From: an uncultured Sphingomonadaceae bacterium
Lineage (GTDB): Bacteria; Pseudomonadota; Alphaproteobacteria; Sphingomonadales; Sphingomonadaceae
Reading direction: 5' to 3'
DNA: 48,649 bases
NCBI GenBank assembly: GCA_902806235.1
Contig: CADCVW010000078.1
Coordinates: 1-48,649 of the forward strand
Below, piece by piece: positions 6,179 to 13,224 of the stretch. Under the pieces are notes generated by a model. It was given only the letters and a program-made list of their open reading frames with translations, did no database searches and had not been told where the DNA came from. A program made the translations under genes and the position numbers. Each line of letters starts with the position of its first letter. Positions within the stretch are counted from its first letter, which is position 1.

Positions 6179-7480
6179 CTACTCCTTCACCACCTTACCC
6201 TCCTTCATCACGAACCCCACCCGCTTCAGCACTGTCACGTCGGCCAACGGGTCCGCCGCCACCGCGATCAGGTCCGCCGCTTTCCCCGGCTCCAGCGTGC
6301 CGACTTCCGCCGCCACGCCCAGCAGCTCTGCCGCGTTCACCGTCGCGGCCTGGATCGCGGCCGCTGGGGTCATGCCGTGCTTCACCATCAGCTCGAACTC
6401 GTCGGCGTTGCGGCCGTGCTTGGAGACGCCCGCGTCCGTGCCGAAGGCGATGCGGACGCCGGCGGGGTAGGCGCGACGCAACGACTGGCCAGTGATGCCG
6501 ATGCGCCAGCGCACCTGCTCCAGCACGCGCGCCTCGTAGGCGTTGGGGTTGGCCGCCAGCCGCTCGATGTAGCCGTTCACAGTGGACAGCGTCGGGACGT
6601 AGAAGGCCCCCGCGCGCTTGAACAGGCGGACCGTTTCGTCGTCCATCTCCGTGCCGTGCTCGATCGAGTCCGCGCCCGCCGCTAAGGCCGCGTTGACGCC
6701 GGACGCGCCGTGCGCGTGGACCGCCACTTTCCGCCCGTACATGTGCGCCGTGTCCACGAGCGCCTTCACTTCGTCGTCGAACGCCATGCGCGCGCGGCCG
6801 GTGCCGCTGTTCACCCCGCCGGTGGTGGCGATCTTGATCACGTCCGCGCGGCGGCGGATCTGCGTGCGCACTGCACGGCGGCAGGACTCGACGCCGTCGC
6901 ACACGTTCTCCTGGCCCACCGCGGCGCTGAAAGCGTCGTTGAACCCGGTGCGTCCGTCCATATGCCCGCCGGTGGTCGAAATGGAGACGCCCGCGTCCAA
7001 GATGCGCGGGCCGACCTGCGTGCCGCCGGCGATCGCGTCGCGTAGCGCGAGCGTCGCGCCCGTGCCGTCGCCGAGGTTCCTGACGGTGGTGAAGCCCGCC
7101 ATCAGCGTCTTGCGCCCGTTCTCCGCCGCGCGGAAGGCGACCGCGGCGGGGCTGTCCTGCACGCCCTCCACCAGCCCCGCGTAGCCGCCCGCGTCGCTGT
7201 CGAGATGGACGTGGGCATCGATCAGCCCGGGCAGCACGAAGCGGTCGGAAAGGTCGATCAGCGCCGCGCCGGGCGGGGGCGCGACGAAGCCGTCGCGCAC
7301 CGCCTCCACCTTACCCCCGCGCAGCACCAGCGTTGCCTGCCGGCGTGGGGGACGGCCGGGGCGGTCGAGGAGCGTGCCGGCGTGGACATAGGTGAGCGCG
7401 GGCTCGGTCGCGGACGCGGCGGGAGCCTGGCCCGCGATAGGGGCTACGAGCGCGAGGAGGAGAGCGAAGGCGAGGCGCAT
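6179..7480 (-). CDS. Secreted amidohydrolase (imidazolonepropionase-like)
   Basis: Metal-dependent amidohydrolase of 433 residues with a Sec signal peptide (1 to about 25, ending AxA), so probably periplasmic. The metal-site set of the family is complete: H90 and H92 (DAHVH), K216 (VIKIATTGG), H255/H257 (AVHAHG), H275 (IEHG) and D349 (FGTDA). This arrangement is that of the Xaa-Pro dipeptidase/imidazolonepropionase-related branch (for example Sgx9260-type), whose members hydrolyse N-acyl amino acids or peptides. The substrate here cannot be told. The start at 7480 has AAGGAG 9 bases upstream. It may be transcribed from its own promoter, with the thioesterase gene 88 bases upstream on the same strand. 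Confidence 0.93.
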   Translation of the reverse strand: MRLAFALLLALVAPIAGQAPAASATEPALTYVHAGTLLDRPGRPPRRQATLVLRGGKVEAVRDGFVAPPPGAALIDLSDRFVLPGLIDAHVHLDSDAGGYAGLVEGVQDSPAAVAFRAAENGRKTLMAGFTTVRNLGDGTGATLALRDAIAGGTQVGPRILDAGVSISTTGGHMDGRTGFNDAFSAAVGQENVCDGVESCRRAVRTQIRRRADVIKIATTGGVNSGTGRARMAFDDEVKALVDTAHMYGRKVAVHAHGASGVNAALAAGADSIEHGTEMDDETVRLFKRAGAFYVPTLSTVNGYIERLAANPNAYEARVLEQVRWRIGITGQSLRRAYPAGVRIAFGTDAGVSKHGRNADEFELMVKHGMTPAAAIQAATVNAAELLGVAAEVGTLEPGKAADLIAVAADPLADVTVLKRVGFVMKEGKVVKE

Positions 7481-7568
7481 GGACGCGGGCTCCTTGTGGG
7501 TACCCGCCCTGCTTAGGCCCGAACCGCCCGCCTGCGAAAGCCGGGGTCGGAGCGTTCCGCCCCTTTCC

Positions 7569-8342
7569 TCACACGAACAGCGCCACGCTCTGCATCCCGT
7601 TCGCTGCCGGCGCGCCGTCGCGGCTCCACACGCCCATCACTTGGCTCGAGCAGCCGTTCTTCGCGTAGTTCGCCGACGCGCGGAGCAGCCACCAGCCGTC
7701 GCGCGTGCGCGGCTCCGCCGTCAGCAGGTTGACCATCCATGTCATGGAGCTGATCGGTCCTTGGCGCTCGAACAGCATCATCGCCGCGGGCGGCAGCGCG
7801 TCGCCCACCAGCATGATCTCCGTCATTGGGTGCAGCCCGTCGCGGTCCTTGACGCGCGCCCAGCGCAGGATGTCGGGCGCGCGCGGGCCGTCCTTGCCTT
7901 GCGCGAAGGCGAGGTCGAAATTGCGGGTGAAGCCCGGCGCCGCCGACAGGTGGGTGACGGGGGCCGCCTCCGGCGGCGGCACGGGCGGCGCCGCCGCGTC
8001 GTCGTGGTCGACGTGGCTGTCCAGCGCCCCCATAAACACGAAGGTCGCGCGCAGCCCCAGCCCCGCCTCCCCCACCACGTCTGCCTGGACGAACGCAGCG
8101 TTGCGCCCGCGGCGCAGCAGGGTCGCGCTCGCTTCCAGCGCGCCGCCGAGTGGGCCGACGAAGCTCACCTGCGCCGAGCGCAGCGGCGGCAGGTCCGGCG
8201 CGGAGCAACGCGCCGCCTCGAAGGCCAGCGCCGCGGACGCGCCACCGTACGCGGTGCGCCCCTGCATCCAGCCCTCGTCGAGCGTGGCGCGCAGCGTGGA
8301 GCCGGACCGGTCGGCGGCGAGGAGGATGGACTGGAAGCTCAG
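7569..8342 (-). CDS. Acyl-CoA thioesterase, double hot-dog
   Basis: TesB-like thioesterase family protein of about 257 residues. The N-terminal hot-dog has the family signature D-E-G-W-x-Q-G-R-x-x-Y-G-G, then RSAQVSFVGPL. The C-terminal hot-dog has MTWMVNLLT and WWLLRASANYAKNG. It would hydrolyse acyl-CoA esters in the cytosol. The start is unusual: the in-frame ATG at 8267 would remove the first strand and helix of the fold. No ATG/GTG/TTG exists upstream, but a CTG read from 8342 has AGGAG 7 bases before it (AGGAGCGATCCCCTG), so I propose a CTG start. It lies between the amidohydrolase and the aldo/keto reductase on the same strand, but a long inverted repeat separates it from the latter. 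Confidence 0.88.
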   Translation of the reverse strand: MSFQSILLAADRSGSTLRATLDEGWMQGRTAYGGASAALAFEAARCSAPDLPPLRSAQVSFVGPLGGALEASATLLRRGRNAAFVQADVVGEAGLGLRATFVFMGALDSHVDHDDAAAPPVPPPEAAPVTHLSAAPGFTRNFDLAFAQGKDGPRAPDILRWARVKDRDGLHPMTEIMLVGDALPPAAMMLFERQGPISSMTWMVNLLTAEPRTRDGWWLLRASANYAKNGCSSQVMGVWSRDGAPAANGMQSVALFV

Positions 8343-8382
8343 GGGATCGCTCCTGATGAAGTGTCGCCGCCACCCTAGACCG

Positions 8383-8464
8383 TTCGGGCTGAGCTTGTCG
8401 AAGCCCTCCCTTCCCCTTCGGCGACGGGCCGTCCAGGAAAGCGCTTCGACGGGCTCAGCGCGAA
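8383..8464. repeat. REP-like inverted repeat, 22-bp arms
   Basis: The arms at 8383-8404 and 8443-8464 are inverted copies with 3 mismatches in 22 (core GCTGAGC..GTCGAAGC). The 38-base spacer is too long for a classical intrinsic terminator. This sequence type (GCTGAGCxxGTCGAAGC) is a common dispersed intergenic element in proteobacteria. It lies downstream of the aldo/keto reductase gene, where it could stabilise or end the transcript. Confidence 0.7.
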
Positions 8465-8488
8465 AGGAGTTGTCGGAGCGCGGAACCT

Positions 8489-9439
8489 CTAAGCTTCGAC
8501 CCGCAGCGCCGACGCTGCGACCTCCTCCGCCCGGGCGAACAGCGCGGGATCGATCTCGAGCCCGCTCGCTCCTACGTTGTCGTCCAGCTGCTCCGGCCGG
8601 CTCGCGCCGACGATGGCGCTGGCGACGTTCGGCTCACGCAGGACCCAGGCGAGCGCAAACTGCGCCATGGAGCAGGCGGCTTCCGCCACGATCGGCCGCA
8701 ACTTCTCCACCGCGTCCAGCACCTCCGGCCGCGTCAGCCGCTCCATGAAGCCGCCCATCTCCTGACTGGCGGCCCGGCTGTCGCTCGGCGGCGGGCTGCC
8801 GGGGCGGTACTTGCCGGTGAGCACGCCCTGCGCCAGCGGCGACCAGACAATCTGGGAGATGCCATTCGCCGCGCACAGCGGGATCACCTCCTTCTCCGGC
8901 CGCCGCCAGAACAGCGAATACTGCGGCTGGGACGAGACGAAGCGCGCGCCGGGCAAGGCGAGCGCGTCGCGGATGTTCTTCGGGCTCCACTCGGAAAAGC
9001 CGAGATAACGCACCTTTCCGCTCTCCACCGCGCGCGTCAGCGCCTCCATCGTCTCGTCGAGCGGCGCGTCGGGGTCGTAGCGGTGGCACTGGTAGAGATC
9101 GACGTGGTCGGTGCGCAGCCGCCGCAGGCTGGCGTCCAGCTGCTTCTCCACCTGCGCGCGCGACAGCCCGCGGTCGGTGTCCGACATCGGGAAGAACAGC
9201 TTGGTGGCGAGCACATAAGAGTCCCGTGGGCGCCCGCTCAGCGCTTCCCCTAAGAACTCCTCGGCCGCCCCGCGCCCGTACACGTTGGCAGTGTCTATGA
9301 AGTTGACCCCGAGCTCGAACGCCCGGTCGAGGCAAGCGCGGGCGCGGTCGCGCTCCACGCCGACGCCGTAGGTGAGCCAGGAGCCGAGCGAGATCTCGGA
9401 CACGCGGAGGTCGGACGCGCCGAGCTGGCGATACTGCAT
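8489..9439 (-). CDS. Aldo/keto reductase
   Basis: NADPH-dependent aldo/keto reductase of 316 residues. The catalytic tetrad is complete: D49, Y54 (NFIDTANVYG), K80 (LATK) and H119 (LYQCHRYD). The cofactor-binding C-terminal part has SAIVGASRPEQLDDN. It resembles the bacterial YghZ / Kv-beta-like branch, which reduces aldehydes and ketones. The ATG read from 9439 has AGGAG 9 bases upstream. It follows the SDR operon on the same strand but is separated by about 175 bases containing palindromic repeats, so it probably has its own promoter. Confidence 0.93.
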   Translation of the reverse strand: MQYRQLGASDLRVSEISLGSWLTYGVGVERDRARACLDRAFELGVNFIDTANVYGRGAAEEFLGEALSGRPRDSYVLATKLFFPMSDTDRGLSRAQVEKQLDASLRRLRTDHVDLYQCHRYDPDAPLDETMEALTRAVESGKVRYLGFSEWSPKNIRDALALPGARFVSSQPQYSLFWRRPEKEVIPLCAANGISQIVWSPLAQGVLTGKYRPGSPPPSDSRAASQEMGGFMERLTRPEVLDAVEKLRPIVAEAACSMAQFALAWVLREPNVASAIVGASRPEQLDDNVGASGLEIDPALFARAEEVAASALRVEA

Positions 9440-9489
9440 GGGCAGGGCTCCTGAATGACGGGGTGAACGCCATACGCGCGGGAAAGGCC

Positions 9490-9541
9490 CAAGCTCCCTG
9501 TCCCGCTCGCGAAGCCCGCCGCGGCGGAGCCGCGCCGTCGG
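9490..9541. repeat. Two short palindromic repeats between operons
   Basis: A degraded copy of the CCCTCTCCC/GCTCGCGGG family (about 9493-9512) is followed by CGCGGC-GGA-GCCGCG (9520-9534). Related copies lie at 24375-24389, near 23447-23460 (inverted) and 30787-30801. Confidence 0.5.
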
Positions 9542-9614
9542 TCTTGGCTGCGGCCAGGCCGGCCAGCCCCGCGCGTGAGGCGAATAGATCCCGCTATTCT
9601 GCTCCGCGCTGCCG

Positions 9615-10400
9615 CTAGCGCATCTCTCTCCCCGGCCGCCGCGACCCGCCGACATCCAGGTGCGACCCCGCGTCGACCAGCAGCACCTCGCCCGTCACCA
9701 GCCGCATTTCGTCGCTGAGGAAGGTGACGATCACGTCCGCGATGTCCTCCGCGCTCCCCGCCTTGGCGAGCGGGACGGAAGCGGCGATCTGCGCGTCGAG
9801 CCGGGCGAGCCCTTCCTCGCCCAGCCGGTCGCCAAACCAGCCAGTGCCGACGTAGCCCGGCGCCACCGCGTTGACCCGGATCGCCGGCGCGAGCGCGCGG
9901 GCGAGCGACTTCGTCATGGTGATCATCGCGCCCTTGGACGCGGCGTAGGCAACGGACGAGCCGTGGCCGAACACGCCCGCCACCGACGCGACGTTGACCA
10001 CCGCGCCCCCGCCCACCTCGCGCATCGGCTCCGCGCAGGCCCGGATCACCTGCCACGCGCCGACGACGTTCAGCCGGTAGATGTCCAGCCAGTCGTCGGC
10101 GGACAGCGCGTCCAGGTCTTCGTGGTTCGCGAACTTGGTCGTCCCCGCGTTGTTGACGAGCAGGTCGATTCGCCCGAACCGGTCGAGCGCCGCGCCCGCC
10201 AGCGCGCGCGCCTCCCCGTCGTCGCCGACGTCGGCTCGGACGGCGATCGCCTCCGGCAGCTCCGCGGCCAGCGCCTCCGCCTCCGCCGCGCTGCGGCTGT
10301 AGTTGACGACCACTCTCGCCCCGCGCGCGGCGAGCCTGCGCGCGGTCGCCGCGCCGATCCCGCGCCCGCCGCCGGTGACGATCGCGACCCGGCCGTCCAT
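9615..10400 (-). CDS. SDR-family oxidoreductase (FabG-like), third of operon
   Basis: Classical short-chain dehydrogenase of 261 residues. The NAD(P) motif is TGGGRGIG (10-16), followed by NNAG (83-86). The catalytic set N111, S139, Y152 and K156 is complete. The C-terminus has TGEVLLVDAG. N33 with following Ser/Arg after the second strand suggests NADP(H). It oxidises or reduces a hydroxyacyl or other alcohol substrate in the cytosol. Its ATG shares one base with the upstream SDR stop (TGATG), so translation is coupled. It is one of three consecutive SDRs downstream of an APH-type kinase; see the findings. Confidence 0.93.
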   Translation of the reverse strand: MDGRVAIVTGGGRGIGAATARRLAARGARVVVNYSRSAAEAEALAAELPEAIAVRADVGDDGEARALAGAALDRFGRIDLLVNNAGTTKFANHEDLDALSADDWLDIYRLNVVGAWQVIRACAEPMREVGGGAVVNVASVAGVFGHGSSVAYAASKGAMITMTKSLARALAPAIRVNAVAPGYVGTGWFGDRLGEEGLARLDAQIAASVPLAKAGSAEDIADVIVTFLSDEMRLVTGEVLLVDAGSHLDVGGSRRPGREMR

Positions 10401-11200
10401 CAGACCGCCGCCTGCCCCGGCGGCGGCGGCACGAACGGATGCGAGCTCGATAGCCCGCCGTCCACCGCGACCGCCTGGCCGTTGACGTAGCTCGCCTCGT
10501 CGGAGGCGAGGAACAGCGCCGCCCGCGCGATCTCCTCCGGCTGACCGCCGCGCTTCAGCGGGTTGAGCTGGCCGATCTTCGCCTCGGCCCCCTTGGCCCG
10601 CGCCCGCTCGTACATCGGCCGCGTCATGCCCGTCTCGATCAGCCCGGGGCAGATCGCGTTTACCCGCACCCCCGTGCCCGCCAGCTGCTGCGCGGCGGTC
10701 TGGACGAGGTTGATCACCCCCGCCTTGGACGCGGAATAATGCGCCGGTCCCGCCCCCGAACGGATGCCGGCGACCGACGCGGTGCAGATGATCGCGCCGC
10801 CGCCCCGCTCGGCGATAGTTGGCGCCGCGTGCTTCACCGCCAAGAACGGCCCGACGAGGTTGACTCGCAGCAGCTCCAGCCAGTCGTCGGGAGTTGCGTC
10901 GAAGAAGCCGCCGCGCGCCGCGCCCGTCACCCCGGCGTTGGCCCAGAACACGTCGAGTCCGCCGAAGCGCTCGACCGCGGTGGCGACGGCCTGGGCCACG
11001 TCCTCCTCGCGCCCCGCGTCCATCCGCAGCGCGATCGCGTGGCCGCCCGCTACCCCGATCATGTCCGCGGTCTCGGCGACGGCGTCGGATCGGTCGCAGG
11101 CGACGACGCGCCCCCCTTCCGCTGCGAACAGCCGCGCCGCCGCGCGGCCGATGCCGGACGCCGCGCCCGTGACGATGATCGACTTGTCCGTGAACCGCAT
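10400..11200 (-). CDS. SDR-family oxidoreductase, second of operon
   Basis: Short-chain dehydrogenase of 266 residues with TGAASGIG at 11-18, NAG at 88-90 and the catalytic N114, S142, Y155, K159 all present. D36 at the end of the second strand points to NAD rather than NADP. The C-terminus carries [11 protein letters not shown] and a Pro-rich tail. The start ATG is read from 11200 and shares one base with the stop of the preceding SDR (TGATG); a longer frame extends upstream but lies inside that gene. Confidence 0.93.
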   Translation of the reverse strand: MRFTDKSIIVTGAASGIGRAAARLFAAEGGRVVACDRSDAVAETADMIGVAGGHAIALRMDAGREEDVAQAVATAVERFGGLDVFWANAGVTGAARGGFFDATPDDWLELLRVNLVGPFLAVKHAAPTIAERGGGAIICTASVAGIRSGAGPAHYSASKAGVINLVQTAAQQLAGTGVRVNAICPGLIETGMTRPMYERARAKGAEAKIGQLNPLKRGGQPEEIARAALFLASDEASYVNGQAVAVDGGLSSSHPFVPPPPGQAAV

Positions 11201-11964
11201 CAAATCGTCGTCCCTCCGTCTACCACGATCGCCTGCCCCGTGGTGTAGGCCCCCGCCGCGCTGGCGAGGAACACCGCTGCCCCCGCGATGTCCGCCGGCT
11301 CGCCGACGCGGCGCAGCGGCGTGTTCCGGTTTACCCGCTCCTCCGCCCCGGGATCCTCGAGCAGCGCGCGGGCGAAGTCGGTGCGGATCAGCCCGGGCGC
11401 GATGCAGTTCACGCGTATGTTGTCGGGCCCGAGCTCCACCGCCAGGTTGCGCGCGAGCTGGAAGTCGGCGGCCTTGGACACGCAATAGGCGCCGATCACC
11501 GGCGAGCCGCGCAGGCCGCCGATGGAGGAGACGATGATCACCGCCCCGTCGCGGCGCTCGCGCATCTCCGGCAGCGCCATCTGGATTAGCCAATGGTTGG
11601 ACAAAATGTTGTTGTCGAGGATCTTGCGGAACTGCTCATCCGAGATGCCGCCCATCGGCCCGTAATAGGGATTGGAGGCCGCGTTGCAGACCACCACGTC
11701 GATGCGGCCGAAGGCGCGCCGCGTCTCGTCCACCAGCGCCTGCAAGGCGTTCTTGGACGAGATGTTGGCGGGCACGGCGATCGCCCGCCCTTCCCCGTGC
11801 CGCTCATTGATCGCCTCCGCGACCTCTTGGCACGGCTCCGCCTTGCGGGAGGAGATCACCACGCGGGCGCCGTGCACCGCCATCTCCTCGGCGATCGCGC
11901 GCCCGATGCCCCGGCTGGAGCCGGTGATGATCGCGACCTTGCCGGTCAGGTCGAACAGGGACAT
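11200..11964 (-). CDS. SDR-family oxidoreductase, first SDR of operon
   Basis: Short-chain dehydrogenase of 254 residues. TGSSRGIG spans 14-21, NAA spans 94-96, and the catalytic S147, Y160 and K164 are present. Its YYGPMGG and [10 protein letters not shown] segments resemble the DHRS4 / gluconate-dehydrogenase-like branch often found next to ACAD/APH genes. The ATG read from 11964 has AGGAG upstream, located at the end of the kinase gene 10 bases away. It is probably coupled to the kinase and co-transcribed with the two SDRs that follow. Confidence 0.93.
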   Translation of the reverse strand: MSLFDLTGKVAIITGSSRGIGRAIAEEMAVHGARVVISSRKAEPCQEVAEAINERHGEGRAIAVPANISSKNALQALVDETRRAFGRIDVVVCNAASNPYYGPMGGISDEQFRKILDNNILSNHWLIQMALPEMRERRDGAVIIVSSIGGLRGSPVIGAYCVSKAADFQLARNLAVELGPDNIRVNCIAPGLIRTDFARALLEDPGAEERVNRNTPLRRVGEPADIAGAAVFLASAAGAYTTGQAIVVDGGTTI

Positions 11965-11974
11965 GGCTCCGCTC

Positions 11975-13039
11975 CTACTCCTTCGCGCCCGCACGCTTGG
12001 CGAATTCCCACGCGGCCGCCGACAGCTGCGGTACGCGCGAACCCATCTCCTCGGCCTGGGTCGAGGACGCGGTGCCGTCGAGGAAGCGCTTCTTGATGCC
12101 CTGGACGATACCCGCCAGCCGGAACAGCGAATAGGCGAAATACCAGTCGAGGTTCGGGATGCCCTGTCGATCGGTCGCCGCGCAGTAGATCGCCGCGGCC
12201 TCGTCCAGCGTCGGGATGCCCTCGGCGGCGAAGTCGACGCCCGCGATGCCGGCGCGGTTCACGCTCTCCGTCACCCAGTTCATCGCGAGGTAGGCGAAGT
12301 CGGACAGGGGATCGCCGGTGGTCGACAGCTCCCAGTCGAGCACCGCCTTCACGCGCGGTTGCGAAGCATCCAGCATCAGGTTGTCGAGCCGGTAGTCGCC
12401 GTGGACGATGGAACTTCGCGTCTGCTCGGGCACCGTGCGCGGCAGCCAGTCGATCAGCTTCTCCATCTCGGCCACGTCGTCGGTCTGCGCGCCGCGGTAC
12501 TGCCGAATCCAGCGGTCGACCTGGCGGGCGAAGAAGTTGCCGGGCCGCCCGAAGTCGGCGAGGCCGAGAGCTTGGTAGTCGAGCTGGTGGAGCCGCCCCA
12601 GCGTCTCGATCATCGCCCTGTAGGTCGCGCCGCGCTCGTCGCGGCTCATCCCCGGCAGCCGCCCGTCCCACAGGTTGCGCCCTTCCACCAGCTCCATGAC
12701 GTAGAAGATGGAGCCGATCACCGCCTCGTCGGTGCAGAGCGCGTAGGGTTTCGCCACCGGATAGCCGACGGGGTGCAGCGCGGTAATCACGCGATACTCG
12801 CGGTCGACCGCGTGGGCGGAGGGGAGCGTCGGGCCAAACGGCTTGCGGCGGAGCACGTAGCGGCCGCTGGGCGCATCGATGCGAAAGGTGGGATTGGACT
12901 GGCCGCCCGCGAACTTGGCGACCTCCGCGGGTCCGTGGAAGCCGTCGACGTTCGCCTCCAGCCAGCGGGTGAGCGCGGCCACGTCCAGCCGGTCGCGCTC
13001 GGTAAGCGCCGCCGTGCCGCTCTCGTCCTCCGCCGCCAT
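11975..13039 (-). CDS. APH-family kinase, ACAD10/ACAD11-type
   Basis: Protein of 354 residues with the aminoglycoside-phosphotransferase/choline-kinase fold. The ATP-site Gly-rich turn is FAGGQSNPTF, the lysine-region is RYVLRRKP, the hinge is YVMELVEG, the catalytic loop is HGDYRLDN (H213, D215, N220) and the Mg site is LDWE (D235). Proteins of this branch correspond to the kinase domain of ACAD10/ACAD11 and to LvaA-type kinases, which phosphorylate 4-hydroxyacyl-CoAs during hydroxy-acid catabolism (established for some members). Antibiotic resistance is unlikely. The start at 13039 has GGGGAGAGG just upstream. It heads a four-gene operon with three SDRs, which fits CoA-linked hydroxy-acid metabolism. 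Confidence 0.9.
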   Translation of the reverse strand: MAAEDESGTAALTERDRLDVAALTRWLEANVDGFHGPAEVAKFAGGQSNPTFRIDAPSGRYVLRRKPFGPTLPSAHAVDREYRVITALHPVGYPVAKPYALCTDEAVIGSIFYVMELVEGRNLWDGRLPGMSRDERGATYRAMIETLGRLHQLDYQALGLADFGRPGNFFARQVDRWIRQYRGAQTDDVAEMEKLIDWLPRTVPEQTRSSIVHGDYRLDNLMLDASQPRVKAVLDWELSTTGDPLSDFAYLAMNWVTESVNRAGIAGVDFAAEGIPTLDEAAAIYCAATDRQGIPNLDWYFAYSLFRLAGIVQGIKKRFLDGTASSTQAEEMGSRVPQLSAAAWEFAKRAGAKE

Positions 13040-13109
13040 GCCCTCTCCCCGGGTCGCTATGCCGCGGTGCTAGAGGTTGGGCGGGGGGAGGTAAAGGGCG
13101 CGCCATGTT

Positions 13110-13146
13110 CCCTCTCCCCTTCAGGGGGAGAGGGTTAGGGAGAGGG
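13110..13146. repeat. CCCTCTCCC-type palindromic repeat
   Basis: CCCTCTCCCC (13110-13119) pairs with GGGGAGAGGG (ending 13134), followed by the conserved tail TTAGGGAGAGGGG. It is one of several copies in the window; see 17678, 43619 and 43724. It sits just upstream of the kinase operon. Confidence 0.6.
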
Positions 13147-13188
13147 GAAGTCCGGCAATAGGAAGAGCCGAGCTCAGCAGGCGAGCTC

Positions 13189-13218
13189 GACCCCTCTCTC
13201 CTGAATGGGAGAGGGGTC
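13189..13218 (-). terminator. Hairpin after the TonB-receptor gene
   Basis: GACCCCTCTCTC (13189-13200) pairs with GGGAGAGGGGTC (13207-13218) over a short loop. It begins 7 bases past the receptor stop, so it is well placed to end that transcript. There is no clear U-run, so a role as a processed or stabilising repeat is equally possible. Confidence 0.55.
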
Positions 13219-13224
13219 TCTTTC

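Noticed and set aside
8383..8464. Attachment site or transposon end
   Set aside because: The inverted repeat has no adjacent integrase or transposase and matches a common REP-like intergenic element.
11975..13039. Aminoglycoside resistance by the APH-fold protein
   Set aside because: The sequence and the neighbouring SDR genes fit the ACAD10/11-type acyl-CoA kinase branch, not resistance enzymes.
11672..13138. Long open frame (488 codons) opposite the APH kinase and an SDR
   Set aside because: It spans two well-supported genes and the repeat at 13.1 kb, has Arg/Ala/His-biased composition and no ribosome site.
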